Positions 50,216-58,616 of a stretch of DNA of 64,000 nucleotides are shown here, in pieces. The stretch covers positions 5,332,001-5,396,000 of the forward strand of contig NZ_LT629971.1 in assembly GCF_900108565.1 (NCBI RefSeq), written 5' to 3'. Origin of the DNA: Mycolicibacterium rutilum. Lineage in GTDB: Bacteria > Actinomycetota > Actinomycetes > Mycobacteriales > Mycobacteriaceae. The position numbers and the translations under genes are program-made. Numbering within the stretch: position 1 is the first letter of the stretch; each line of letters opens with the position of its first letter. Below the pieces are notes generated by a model. It did not search any database and was not told where the DNA came from. It worked only from the letters and a program-made list of their open reading frames with translations.

Positions 50216-50737
50216 ATGCAGGTCGGCAAGCTGGCCTTCGTTCCCGCGACGACGGCGCCGGACCTGGTGGCCGAACCGGTGCGGCGGCGGCTGACCGAGG
50301 GGTTGTGGGTCGCCGAGATCGACCCGACGCTCGCGGATACGGCCGCGTTCTGCGAGCACTACGACGTCGCGCTCGAGGTGTCGGCCAACTGCGTGGTCGT
50401 CGAGGCCAGACGCGCCGAACGAGTCTGGTACGCCGCCTGTCTGGTGCTCGCGACCACCCGGGCCGACGTCAACGGCGTGGTGCGCAAACACCTTGGCGCA
50501 CGGAAGATCTCGTTCGCCGCAATGGACACCGCGGTGTCGCTGACCGGGATGGAGTACGGCGGGATCACGCCGGTCGGACTGCCCGACGACTGGCCGATCC
50601 TCATCGACGAGGGTGTGCTCGCCCAGGAGCACGTGATCATCGGCGGCGGCGTGCGCGGCTCGAAGCTGCTGGCCGTCCCCGCGGTGCTGGCCCAGCTGCC
50701 GAACGCCGAGGTGCTCGCGATCACGAAGGCGGATTGA
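50216..50737 (+). CDS. YbaK/ProX-type aminoacyl-tRNA deacylase
   Basis: Editing-domain protein of 173 residues that hydrolyses mischarged tRNA (family function). Characteristic segments are NCVVVEARRAERVWYAACLVLATTRADVNGVVRKHLGARKISFA (about 59-102) with the nearly invariant lysine in ARKISFA, and the GGITPVGLPDDWPILIDE and GGGVRGSKLL loops. GAGGAG (50205-50210) fixes ATG 50216. It overlaps the convergent TetR gene by 17 bp. Confidence 0.9.
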   Translation: MQVGKLAFVPATTAPDLVAEPVRRRLTEGLWVAEIDPTLADTAAFCEHYDVALEVSANCVVVEARRAERVWYAACLVLATTRADVNGVVRKHLGARKISFAAMDTAVSLTGMEYGGITPVGLPDDWPILIDEGVLAQEHVIIGGGVRGSKLLAVPAVLAQLPNAEVLAITKAD

Positions 50738-51266
50738 CCGCGCCGCGAACGAGTTCGGTGAACGCGGCCGCCGCGGCGTCGACGCCGGCGAGGTCGTCGG
50801 TCGCGACGAGGTCGAGCAGCAGCCCGCGCGCCACCGCCAGCCCGAGCCGCACCATCGCCGGTTCCGCCCCGGCTTCGGCGAGCCAGTCGTCGACGGCGCC
50901 GGGCAGCATCCGCGCGAACGGTTGCTCGCCCTGTACGCCGCGCGCGTAGCACTCGAAGAACAGCCGCTCGAACGCCCGCAGTTCCGGCCGCCGTAGGTTC
51001 GCCCACATCGCGGCGATCGCCTCGGCCGGATCCTCGGATAGTTCACGCAGCAGTGCCATCTGCCGTTGCTCGACCGCACCGACGATTGCCAGCATCAACT
51101 CGTCGCGCGATCCGAAGTGGTGCAGCAGCATGCGGTGGCTGGTGCCGACGGCGGCGGCCAGAGCACGCAGCGACCGGTCGCCGATGCCCGCGGCCGCGAC
51201 CTCGGCCACGAGCGCGTCCAGCAGGTCCTGGCGACGGCGGAGGTCAGGGGGCCGAGCCATCGGCAT
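50721..51266 (-). CDS. TetR-family regulator
   Basis: Product of 181 residues. The helix-turn-helix spans about 8-52 (LLDALVAEVAAAGIGDRSLRALAAAVGTSHRMLLHHFGSRDELML). The C-terminal domain is short. Start ATG 51266 or ATG 51260, both inside the 3' end of the SRPBCC gene, so it is co-transcribed with it and probably autoregulates through the perfect inverted repeat at 51690-51705. Confidence 0.88.
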   Translation of the reverse strand: MPMARPPDLRRRQDLLDALVAEVAAAGIGDRSLRALAAAVGTSHRMLLHHFGSRDELMLAIVGAVEQRQMALLRELSEDPAEAIAAMWANLRRPELRAFERLFFECYARGVQGEQPFARMLPGAVDDWLAEAGAEPAMVRLGLAVARGLLLDLVATDDLAGVDAAAAAFTELVRGAVNPPS

Positions 51267-51690
51267 GGTGCAGTTGTTCGCAGCGCGCCTTGAGTCCAGC
51301 GGCCTCGAGGTCGAGGTAGCGCCGGGTCATCGACCGCACGAGCGCCCCCACCAGCGCGCCGACCGGACCCCGTTGTTCGAGGCGCTGATCGATCCGCGTG
51401 GCGGTCGCTGAGGCCGCGGCGACGTCGTGCCGGGCGATGGTCAGCCCGCCCGGCGAGCGTTGCTCCCAGGTCCACGACGCACCGGGGACCATTTCGGTGA
51501 CCGCCCACACCAGCCGTGGCATCCGCGGCTGCTTGATCGCGAAACGGCGGCCGACTTCGAGCCCTGGTCCATCGAGGGCGACGAGCCGCGTGACCGAGGC
51601 TGTCCACTCCGGCCACCGCTCGACGTCGCTGAAGACCGTCCAGACGAGGTCGGCGGGAGCGTCGATGTCGATGCCGCACGCGGTGATCAT
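51244..51690 (-). CDS. SRPBCC (START-like) ligand-binding protein
   Basis: Product of 148 residues of the polyketide-cyclase/START-like fold: IDIDAPADLVWTVFSDVERWPEWTASV (about 7-33) is the family opening, then VGRRFAIKQPRMPRLVWAVTEMVPGASWTWEQRSPG and a long C-terminal helix. These proteins bind hydrophobic ligands. ATG 51690 overlaps a palindromic operator-like element. It is coupled to the TetR gene downstream. Confidence 0.88.
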   Translation of the reverse strand: MITACGIDIDAPADLVWTVFSDVERWPEWTASVTRLVALDGPGLEVGRRFAIKQPRMPRLVWAVTEMVPGASWTWEQRSPGGLTIARHDVAAASATATRIDQRLEQRGPVGALVGALVRSMTRRYLDLEAAGLKARCEQLHHADGSAP

Positions 51691-51705
51691 GTACCAAACG
51701 GTACA
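51690..51705. promoter_or_regulatory. Perfect inverted repeat over the SRPBCC start
   Basis: TGTACC-AAAC-GGTACA: 6-bp perfect arms with a 4-bp spacer, the usual geometry of TetR operators. It begins at the first base of the SRPBCC start codon, so bound repressor would block its transcription or translation start. Confidence 0.65.
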
Positions 51706-51800
51706 ACAATTGCGCGGCCGTTGTTGCGAACCGCGTAGATCGGGCACGCCGGTCGGTTACCGTACGGCCAACGGAGTTTGCTCGCGGAAGGATTCCGGCA

Positions 51801-53864
51801 GTGGCAACGACGCCCACGACATATGCCCGGTTCGTCGGCAGAATCGGCGCGCTGGCGGTCGCGCTCGGGGTGGGCGCGGCGGTCGCGACCACGCCGGGCT
51901 TCGCGCTCGCCGACGACGGCGGACCGGACACGGCGGACACATCCGGCCCATCGGATCCGGGGCCGGACGCCTCCCCCGCGACGGGCGCGAAGGACACCGA
52001 CGAAGCCGAGGACAAGGACGTCGAGGATGAGGTCACCGAGGACGACGACGTCGACGACGAGGACGTCGAAGTCGATGACGACGATCCCGCTCCGAAGGAC
52101 CGCGACAACGACTCGGACACACCGGAACCGCCCCGCCACAAGGCGTTTCGTACGGTAACCACCGAGGAGCCGGAGCCGGTCAGCGTTCCCGACGAGATCG
52201 ACGCGACCCCCGCGGAACCGGCGCCGGAACCCGAACCCGAACCGACCGTCACCGCGGAGCCGCCGACCCCGGAGCCGCCGACCGAGACGGTGGACGAGAC
52301 AGTCCTGCCCGCGACGGCGACCGCAACCGTGACGGAAGCGCCCACCCTGGTCACCTCGGTGCTCTCGGCGCTGGGGTTCGGCCCGCTGGCGAGCACCGCA
52401 CCGGCCGCCCCGCCGTCGCCGCCGCTGCTGTGGACCATGCTGGGCTTCGCGCGCCGCGAGGTCGGCCACACCGCCGAGACCGCCGCGACCACCGAGACGA
52501 CGGTCAGCCCGTTGGCCACCGCCGAACAACTCGCCGCCGAGCGCGTTGCCGCACGCACCGTCCAGACGTTGCCGGTCATCTTGATGAAAATGGTTCTGCG
52601 CCAACAGTTCCTGGCGGCTGCGCAGCGGCTGTACCCGGACGGGATCGACGCCGAGAACATGGCCGCGCTGAACCGCGCCGTCGACGAGTACGCGATGGGC
52701 GCGGCGTTCCAGCAGCAGTTGCTCGACTCGATGAACCCGAAGGTCGTCGCGCAGGTGGCCCCGCCGCACGTCTGGTTCGACGAGGCGGTCCCGGGGTCGC
52801 GGATCCTCTACGACAACCCCGACACCGTCTACCGCTTCATGGGGGTCAACGGCGCCTCGGAGTACGTCATCACCGGGCGCTTCCACGACCTGACCGCCGA
52901 CGGCCGACCCTCCGACGTCACCTTCAGCGTGCTCGAGGGCCTCGCCGGTACCACCTCCGCGATCCTGACCGCCGACCATCTCGACGTCAACGAGGACGGC
53001 ACCTTCACCATCACCGTGAGCCGCGAACCGGCCAACGGGCGCAGGAACCACCTCCAGCTCACCTCGGGATCGACCATCATCGCCGCGCGAGACACGTTGG
53101 GCGACTGGAACTCCGAGGTGCCGATGAGCCTGTCCATCGAGCGGGTGGGCGGCCCACCGAACAGCCTGTTCGCCCAGATCGGCGGGTTCGCGTTCCTCGG
53201 CCAGTTCGTCAGCGGGAACCCGCTGCTGACCACACTGGTGTCGCTGGTGCCCCCGCTGCCGCACATGCCGCCGCTGCTGCGCGGCGCGTTCACGGCGGTG
53301 ATCCTGGTGGTGCGCGGCGCCGCCGAGCAGGCCAAGTACATGGCGCTGGCCACCACCGACCCCGACACCGGAGAACCGCGGCCGGTCAACGAGATCAGCC
53401 AGCCCGCGAGCAACGCCGAGTTCCTCGCCAACCAGCTGCAGAGCAACGGCCACTTCCAACTCGCCGACGACGAGGTGCTCGTGCTCACCATCGACCCGGG
53501 CGACGCGGGCTACTTCATCGTCCCGACCTACAACATCTGGACGATCACCGACGACTACTGGAGCGAACCCGGCAGCCTGAACAACGAGCAGGCCGTCCGC
53601 AACGCCGACGGCACCTACACCGTCGTCATCTCCCCCACCGACCCCGGCGCGGCCAACTGGGTCTCCACCAGCGGCCTCAACCAGGGCACCGTCGCGATCA
53701 GGTTCCAGGACCTCGGGCTCGTCGACCCGCGCATCGTCGACCAGCAGGTGATGTCGCACGAAGCGTTGCGTGACCACCTGCCGGCTTCCGCGTTCGTCAC
53801 ACCCGAAGAGCGCGCCGCCCAACTCGCGCTGCGGCAAGCCGGGTTCGACAGCCGCTGGTCGTGA
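51801..53864 (+). CDS. Large exported protein with acidic linker and DUF1214-like C-terminal domain
   Basis: Product of 687 residues. Signal peptide about 1-37 (RFVGRIGALAVALGVGAAVATTPGFALA, cleavage before DDG). Residues 38-115 are extremely Asp/Glu-rich, then Pro/Glu/Thr-rich to about 180. The folded part (about 215-685) contains VWFDEAVPGSRILYDNPDTVYRFMGVNGASEYVITGRFHD and NEDGTFTITVSREP, resembling the DUF1214-type beta domain. Between 450 and 500 there is a hydrophobic stretch (FLGQFVSGNPLLTTLVSLVPPLPHMPPLLRG). GTG 51801 has GGAAGGA at 51786-51792. The stop overlaps the TVP38 gene start. Acidic linkers of this kind suggest passage through or contact with the cell wall; function unknown. 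Confidence 0.78.
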   Translation: MATTPTTYARFVGRIGALAVALGVGAAVATTPGFALADDGGPDTADTSGPSDPGPDASPATGAKDTDEAEDKDVEDEVTEDDDVDDEDVEVDDDDPAPKDRDNDSDTPEPPRHKAFRTVTTEEPEPVSVPDEIDATPAEPAPEPEPEPTVTAEPPTPEPPTETVDETVLPATATATVTEAPTLVTSVLSALGFGPLASTAPAAPPSPPLLWTMLGFARREVGHTAETAATTETTVSPLATAEQLAAERVAARTVQTLPVILMKMVLRQQFLAAAQRLYPDGIDAENMAALNRAVDEYAMGAAFQQQLLDSMNPKVVAQVAPPHVWFDEAVPGSRILYDNPDTVYRFMGVNGASEYVITGRFHDLTADGRPSDVTFSVLEGLAGTTSAILTADHLDVNEDGTFTITVSREPANGRRNHLQLTSGSTIIAARDTLGDWNSEVPMSLSIERVGGPPNSLFAQIGGFAFLGQFVSGNPLLTTLVSLVPPLPHMPPLLRGAFTAVILVVRGAAEQAKYMALATTDPDTGEPRPVNEISQPASNAEFLANQLQSNGHFQLADDEVLVLTIDPGDAGYFIVPTYNIWTITDDYWSEPGSLNNEQAVRNADGTYTVVISPTDPGAANWVSTSGLNQGTVAIRFQDLGLVDPRIVDQQVMSHEALRDHLPASAFVTPEERAAQLALRQAGFDSRWS

Positions 53865-54604
53865 GCCCCGCCGCTGTGCGGCAAGATGGCCCGGACATGA
53901 CCACCGGCGACATGACCACCAGCGGCGAACCCGTCTCCCGCCGACGGCACATCCTGCGGCTCGCCGTGTTCGTCGCCTTCCTGGGCGTGATGTTCTATCT
54001 GACCGCGGTCGCCGACGTGATCGATGTCGACCAGGTCCGCCGGGCGGTGGCCTCCGCCGGCCCGGTCGCGCCGCTGGTGTACGTCGTGGTGTCCGGTCTG
54101 CTCGGCGCGGTGTTCGTCCCCGGCCCGCTGCTGGCCGCCGCCAGCGGGGTGCTGTTCGGACCGCTGATGGGCACCTTCGCCACCCTCGGCGCCACGGTGA
54201 CGACCGCCGTCGTCACCAGCCTGGTGGGCAGGCGGGCCGGCCGCGACAGCGCTCGTGCGCTGCTCGGCGAGGAGCGGGCCACCCGGCTCGACGGGTTGAT
54301 CGCGCGCGGCGGGTTGTGGGCGGTGGTCGGACAGCGGTTCGTGCCGGGTATCTCCGACGCGCTGGCTTCCTATGCGTTCGGCGCGTTCGGAGTTCCGCTG
54401 TGGCAGATGGCTGTCGGCGCGTTCATCGGTTCGGTCCCGCGGGCGTTCGTGTACACCGCGTTGGGCGCGTCGATCTCGGATCTGAACTCGCCGTTGACCT
54501 ACGTGGCGATCGCGGTGTGGTGTGTCACCGCGGTGGTCGGGGCATTCGCCGCGCACCGGGGCCTGCGCAGCTGGCGGCGTAGCCCCGACGAGCCCGGCGC
54601 CTAG
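53861..54604 (+). CDS. TVP38/TMEM64-family (VTT domain) membrane protein
   Basis: Product of 247 residues with about five to six membrane segments and the VTT domain: VPGPLLAAASGVLFGPLMGTFATLGATVTTAVVTSLVGRRAGRD (about 84-127) and FVPGISDALASYAFGAFGVPLWQMAVGAFIGSVPRAFVYTALG (about 161-203). These relatives of DedA are linked to lipid scrambling or transport. GTG 53861 overlaps the previous stop (GTGA); ATG 53897 is an alternative. It converges with the CMD gene over 4 bp. Confidence 0.88.
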   Translation: MSPAAVRQDGPDMTTGDMTTSGEPVSRRRHILRLAVFVAFLGVMFYLTAVADVIDVDQVRRAVASAGPVAPLVYVVVSGLLGAVFVPGPLLAAASGVLFGPLMGTFATLGATVTTAVVTSLVGRRAGRDSARALLGEERATRLDGLIARGGLWAVVGQRFVPGISDALASYAFGAFGVPLWQMAVGAFIGSVPRAFVYTALGASISDLNSPLTYVAIAVWCVTAVVGAFAAHRGLRSWRRSPDEPGA

Positions 54605-55200
54605 TCCGGCAGCTGCGCGCTGCCCGCCGGCGGGGCCAGCTGCCAGGTGTCGCAGGCCATCGCGAGCATGCCGTAGGTGCCGACGACGAAGATCAGCTCC
54701 ATCGCCTGATGCGTGCCGAGTTCGTCGACGAGTCGCCGCCACTGCGCGGGCGTCGCCCGGCCCCGCGCCAGCAACTCGTCGGTGGTCTCGAGCACCAGCC
54801 GGTCGACGCCGTCGAACTCGGCGTTGCCGCGCGCTAACCGGTCGATGTCCTCGTCGGACAGCCCGCCGGCCTTCGCGATCCTCATGTGCTCACCCCAGAA
54901 GAACGCCGAGCGCCGGGCGTGCGCGAGCCGCAGCACCGCCAGCTCGCGCAGCCGCAGCGGCAGTTCGCCCTGCTGCAACAGGAACGCGTTGAAGCCGAGG
55001 AATTTTCGCGCCATCTTCGGATGGCGGGCCAGGACGCCGAGGATGTCGAAATTCGCCGGGTCCCTGGCCTCGCCCGAGCCGGCGCGCGGGACGTCGGCGC
55101 CGGGTATGCCCATCAACGCGCCGACCGCGGCGTACTCGTCGTCACCCCATTCGGCGGCGGTCAGCGGCGCCAGCAGTGGAGATCCGTCCTCGTCGGTCAT
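54601..55200 (-). CDS. Carboxymuconolactone decarboxylase/AhpD-like protein
   Basis: Product of 199 residues, all-helical: ARHPKMARKFLGFNAFLLQQGELPLRLRELAVLRLAHARRSAFFWGEHMRIAKAGGLSDEDI. The usual Cys-x2-Cys-x3-His of AhpD is replaced by RRSAFFWGEH, so it is not a thiol peroxidase and probably acts as a decarboxylase-like or structural relative. It has its own ATG 55200 with AAAGGTGAGC just upstream. The frameshift in the luciferase-like gene upstream makes the two read as one 486-residue frame (54601-56061), which I regard as accidental. Confidence 0.85.
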   Translation of the reverse strand: MTDEDGSPLLAPLTAAEWGDDEYAAVGALMGIPGADVPRAGSGEARDPANFDILGVLARHPKMARKFLGFNAFLLQQGELPLRLRELAVLRLAHARRSAFFWGEHMRIAKAGGLSDEDIDRLARGNAEFDGVDRLVLETTDELLARGRATPAQWRRLVDELGTHQAMELIFVVGTYGMLAMACDTWQLAPPAGSAQLPD

Positions 55201-55202
55201 GC

Positions 55203-56061
55203 TCACCTTTCGTCGTCGCGGTGCAATTCGGCCAGCGCGTGGATCTGTTCGAGGTAGTGCTCGACCGAGCGGTGGATGAACCGCGGACACCACGGTCGTG
55301 CCCGCCGCGGCCATCGCCCGCAGCGTGTCCCTGGTCGCGTCCGGGTTGTCGATCGGGTCCAGTGGCCGGTCGGCGGGCAGCACGACCTCGAAGCCGGGCG
55401 GTATCTCGCGGGCGCGCAACCATTCTGCGGCGGTCTGCAGCGGGATCCCGAACGGGCACCAGCCGTCGGCGAGCGTGAGCGCACGCCGCAGCGACCGCTG
55501 GGTCCGCCCGCCGACCCAGATCGGCATGTGCGCCTGCAGCGCGCACGGGTCCACGGTGAGGCCGCCGAACGAGTAGTACTCGCCGTCGTAGGCCGGCTCG
55601 TTGCTCGTCAGCGCCGCGCGCAGCGCCCGCAGCGCGTCGTCGGCGCGGGGTCCGCGGTCCTCGAACGGCGCCCCGAGCAGATCGAACTCCTCCTTGAGCG
55701 ACCCGACGCCGACGCCGAGGATCACCCGGCCACCGCTGACGTGATCCAGTGTGCCGTAACGCTTCACGATCGCCAGCGGGTGGTGATAGCCCAGCACCAG
55801 CGTCATCGTGGCCAGCCGGATGTGGCGGGTCTTGGCGGCAACGTAGCCCAGTGTCGCGAGCGGGTCCCAGTAGCGGGCACCGCGCCGGCCCGCTTCGGAG
55901 GCGGGGATGCCGATGTGCTCACTGCAGGTCAGATGGTGGTAGCCCAACCGGTCGGCGGCCTCGGCGACGCGGCCGATGTCGTCGACCGTTGCGTCGCGCT
56001 CCCAGGTCAGTTTCGTGCCCGCGACGTTGGTGACGACGGGCGTCGCGATTCCGAGTTTCAA
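55203..56061 (-). pseudogene. Luciferase-like (F420-dependent type) monooxygenase with a one-base frameshift
   Basis: TIM-barrel LLM-family protein. From TTG 56061 it reads normally (KLGIATPVVTNVAGTKLTW, RLGYHHLTCSEHIGIP, RIRLATMTLVLGYHHPLAIVKRYGTLDHVSGGRVILGVGVGSLKEEF, GGRTQRSLRRALTLADGW) for about 260 residues. At about 55279-55286 the frame slips. The expected ending FIHRSVEHYLEQIHALAELHRDDER lies in another frame and stops at 55203, two bases before the CMD start. Restoring one base gives a family-length protein of about 285 residues. The start codon overlaps the TauD stop (TTGA). Either a natural mutation or a sequencing error; as given, the product is fused to CMD. Confidence 0.75.
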
Positions 56062-56885
56062 TGCAGCGGCTCTTCGCCCGCCAGGATCGTGCGGTGCATC
56101 AGCCTGCCGCTGTCGGCGGCGTACGGCAGCGCCCGGTGCATCGTGCCGGTGTTGTCCCAGATGAGCAGGTCACCAACCTGCCAGCGGTGCCGGTAGACGT
56201 ACTGCGGCTGCGTCGCCCAATCCCGTAGGCGCGCAAGCAGTGCGCGGCTTTGTTCGACGGGCATCCCGACGACGTAGTCGGCCGTCGCGCCCAGCAGCAG
56301 CGACTTGCGCCCGGACCGGTGGGTCCACACGATCGGGCACGCCTTGGTCGCCGACTTCTGCCAGAACGCGATCTCGTCGTAGCTCATCTCCGGGGTCACG
56401 TAGTACTGCGACCGCTCGGCGCTGTGCACGACGCGCAGATCGGCGATCAGGTCCTTGTCGGACTGCGGCAGATCGTCGTAGGCCGCGTAGGTGTTGCAGA
56501 ACTCGGTGTCACCGCCCGTGTCGGACAGCCGCACCGCCCGCAGCAGCGTCGCCAGGTTCGGATACGGCTGAAGCGAACCGTCGAAATGCCAGAACAGCGA
56601 GCCCTTCAGGTATTTCGCACGCTGATTGACGGTCTCGTCGAGCGAGATCTTGTAGATCCCGTCCTCGCCCTCGTTGGCCACCACCGTGCCGAGTGTCCTG
56701 GCGATCGCGACCTGCTGCTCGTCACTGATCTGCAGGCCGCGGAAGAACACCACACCGCGTTGTTCCAGTGTGGCGCGGATCGTTTGGGCTGCCCGCCCGC
56801 ACACCAGCGTGTCCAGGTCGGTGCGGATCTCGCTGCCGATACGGGGTGTCAGGTCGACGACGTCGAGTGCGGAAGTCAGGCTCAC
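56058..56885 (-). CDS. TauD/TfdA-family Fe(II)/2-oxoglutarate dioxygenase
   Basis: Product of 275 residues. The iron ligands are H100 and D102 (FWHFDGS) and a distal His at about 250 (GTMHRALPY); the 2-oxoglutarate arginine is in SGRLMHRT (about 261). N-terminal RGVVFFRGLQISDEQQVAIARTLG is typical. The family hydroxylates small acids, taurine or halogenated aromatics, releasing succinate and CO2. GTG 56885 lies 6 bp after the 107-residue gene. It belongs to the Rieske operon. Confidence 0.92.
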   Translation of the reverse strand: MSLTSALDVVDLTPRIGSEIRTDLDTLVCGRAAQTIRATLEQRGVVFFRGLQISDEQQVAIARTLGTVVANEGEDGIYKISLDETVNQRAKYLKGSLFWHFDGSLQPYPNLATLLRAVRLSDTGGDTEFCNTYAAYDDLPQSDKDLIADLRVVHSAERSQYYVTPEMSYDEIAFWQKSATKACPIVWTHRSGRKSLLLGATADYVVGMPVEQSRALLARLRDWATQPQYVYRHRWQVGDLLIWDNTGTMHRALPYAADSGRLMHRTILAGEEPLH

Positions 56886-56891
56886 GGCGGC

Positions 56892-57215
56892 TCAGCTCAC
56901 TCTCGTCAGGATCGTCTCGGCCGAATGTTTGACGCGCGGTTGGCCCCACAACTCCACCGCGAGCGAGACGGTGATCAGCGAGTACAGCAGGTTGCGCAGA
57001 TTCGCGACGTCGTCGGGCAGCGGTTCGCCGTACTCGAACTTGTCGACGTAGGCCAGCGCCTCCTCGGCGAAGGGGAAGATCTCGTCGTAGAAGGCGCGGA
57101 TCTGCTCCATCGAGCTGTTGACCCGCTTGACGTAGCGGTCGTGCCCGTCCTCGATGGCCCATTCGGGCACCAGGTGTTCGAGGTGTGAGAATCCCGGCGG
57201 CAGAACGGCGCTCAT
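56892..57215 (-). CDS. Small helical companion protein of the Rieske oxygenase
   Basis: Product of 107 residues, mostly helical and acidic: HLVPEWAIEDGHDRYVKRVNSSMEQIRAFYDEIFPFAEEALAYVDKFEYGEPLPDDVANLRNLLYSLITVSLAVELWGQPRVKHSAETILTRV. No family name is recalled with confidence, but similar short proteins lie directly after ring-hydroxylating oxygenase genes in actinobacteria, and it may be an accessory subunit. ATG 57215 overlaps the Rieske stop (ATGA), implying near-equal translation. Confidence 0.75.
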   Translation of the reverse strand: MSAVLPPGFSHLEHLVPEWAIEDGHDRYVKRVNSSMEQIRAFYDEIFPFAEEALAYVDKFEYGEPLPDDVANLRNLLYSLITVSLAVELWGQPRVKHSAETILTRVS

Positions 57216-58489
57216 CGGCCTGCCGTTTCGCCGGCGCTGACGTAATCGCCGACGACCTTGTGGAAGTGGCGCAGCAGGATCTCCTCGTCGTTCATCGTGA
57301 AGTGGGTCAGCGCACCGCTGTTCAGCATCGCCTGCAGGCCCTCCGACGGGCTGGCGTCCTCGAGGATGATGTCGTTGAGGAAGGTGACCGTCAGCTCCTG
57401 GCCCAGCCGCTCTTTGTGTGTTGTCGGCGGCTGGTAATACGCCTCGGTCTCGAAGATGTGCGAGTGCGGTCCGGTGGGCCAGTGCGTGTGGACGGTGAAA
57501 CCCGACGCCCCGAAGATCAGCGCGAAGTTCGGGAAGAACTGGAACGAGTCGAATCCGTACTTCTCCGAGCGCGTCGGGTTGATGCCCGGCGGCATCGGCC
57601 CGCGGTCGGGCTTCTTGTTCCACGGCCCGGCGGCGCTGGCCTCGAACACGCACTCGATCGGCTTGGAGTACGGCGTCTTTCGGGACGGTTCGCCGGAGAA
57701 CGAGAACATCCGGTGTGGGCCCTTGAGCCGGTAGGCCAGCGCGTCGGTGAACGGATTCGGTTGGTCGAAGGCGTCTCTGGCCTCGGCGGTGAGCGCGCCG
57801 AACGACGACGCGTGGAGGTACGGCCCGTGATAGCTCTCCGCGAAACCGTCGAGGAAGATCTTCCAGTTGCACTGCAGTTCGGCCTTGAACTTGTACACCT
57901 GGTGCGGGCCGGCGAACGGGTACCCCTCGATCTCGTGCGCCAGCTCGCCCAGGAAGTCGCGCAGCGGTTCGGTGTTGTGCGGGTTGAGGTTGATGAAGAT
58001 GAAGCCCTCCCACACCTCGCACTGGATCGCGGGTACCCGGCAGCTGTCGGCATCGAAGTCCAGCAGCAGATCCTTGCGGGTGGCCGAGTGCAACGAGCCG
58101 TCGAGCTTGTAGCGCCACCCGTGGAAGCGGCAGTACAGCAGCGGCGCGCGGCCCTCGACTTCCTGGAACGGATCGTCCTCCCACAGCATCTTGTTGCCGC
58201 GGTGCGGGCAGATGTTGTGGAACGCCCGGACCACGTCATCCTTGCCGCGCACGATGATCACCGACGTGTTGAGGAAGCGCAGCTCGCGGGTGAAGTAGCT
58301 GCCCGACTTGGACACTCGTTCGACGCGGCCCATGTACAGCCAGGTCTTCTTGAAGACGTGTTCGCGTTCCTTGTCGTAGAACTCCGGTGAGACGCAGTCC
58401 TCGAGCGAGACCGGCCCGCGGCCGAGTTCCGGGTAGGCGTCGGTCCAGTGTCCGCTCGCGGGTTTGGTCACCAGGCTGTCGTGACTCAA
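57212..58489 (-). CDS. Rieske ring-hydroxylating dioxygenase alpha subunit
   Basis: Product of 425 residues. The Rieske cluster ligands are C94-x-H96 and C120-x2-H123 (CPHRGN, CRFHGW). The mononuclear iron site is in DGFAESYHGPYLH with H221 and H226. The large C-terminal catalytic domain is of the phthalate/choline-monooxygenase-like alpha type. No beta subunit, ferredoxin or reductase gene is nearby, so electrons must come from elsewhere. TTG 58489 is selected because GGAGGAGG lies four to five bases upstream. The promoter faces a LysR gene across a perfect inverted repeat. Confidence 0.92.
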   Translation of the reverse strand: MSHDSLVTKPASGHWTDAYPELGRGPVSLEDCVSPEFYDKEREHVFKKTWLYMGRVERVSKSGSYFTRELRFLNTSVIIVRGKDDVVRAFHNICPHRGNKMLWEDDPFQEVEGRAPLLYCRFHGWRYKLDGSLHSATRKDLLLDFDADSCRVPAIQCEVWEGFIFINLNPHNTEPLRDFLGELAHEIEGYPFAGPHQVYKFKAELQCNWKIFLDGFAESYHGPYLHASSFGALTAEARDAFDQPNPFTDALAYRLKGPHRMFSFSGEPSRKTPYSKPIECVFEASAAGPWNKKPDRGPMPPGINPTRSEKYGFDSFQFFPNFALIFGASGFTVHTHWPTGPHSHIFETEAYYQPPTTHKERLGQELTVTFLNDIILEDASPSEGLQAMLNSGALTHFTMNDEEILLRHFHKVVGDYVSAGETAGR

Positions 58490-58564
58490 CGGTCCTCCTC
58501 CGTCGGGCTGGAGACGGTAGGCCGAAGGTACCGCCGGAGAATCCGCCGAAATAGACCCATTCGC

Positions 58565-58579
58565 GCAACACCGTGTTGC
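58565..58579. promoter_or_regulatory. Perfect inverted repeat in the LysR-Rieske divergent promoter
   Basis: GCAACAC-C-GTGTTGC has perfect 7-bp arms. It lies in the 127-bp gap between the divergent Rieske operon and LysR gene, 38 bp before the LysR start, as expected for a LysR-type recognition site (dyad ending near its own promoter). Confidence 0.75.
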
Positions 58580-58616
58580 ATATTTGGAACGACGACGGGC
58601 GCGCGGGAGGTGGAGT

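Noticed and set aside
51687..53837. 716-residue open frame on the minus strand opposite the exported acidic protein
   Set aside because: Composition is that of an antisense frame; the plus strand has a signal peptide, a ribosome site and a continuous domain.
54601..56061. A genuine 486-residue fusion of luciferase-like and CMD domains
   Set aside because: The natural end of the first protein is found in another frame and CMD has its own ribosome site and ATG, so a frameshift explains the fusion better.
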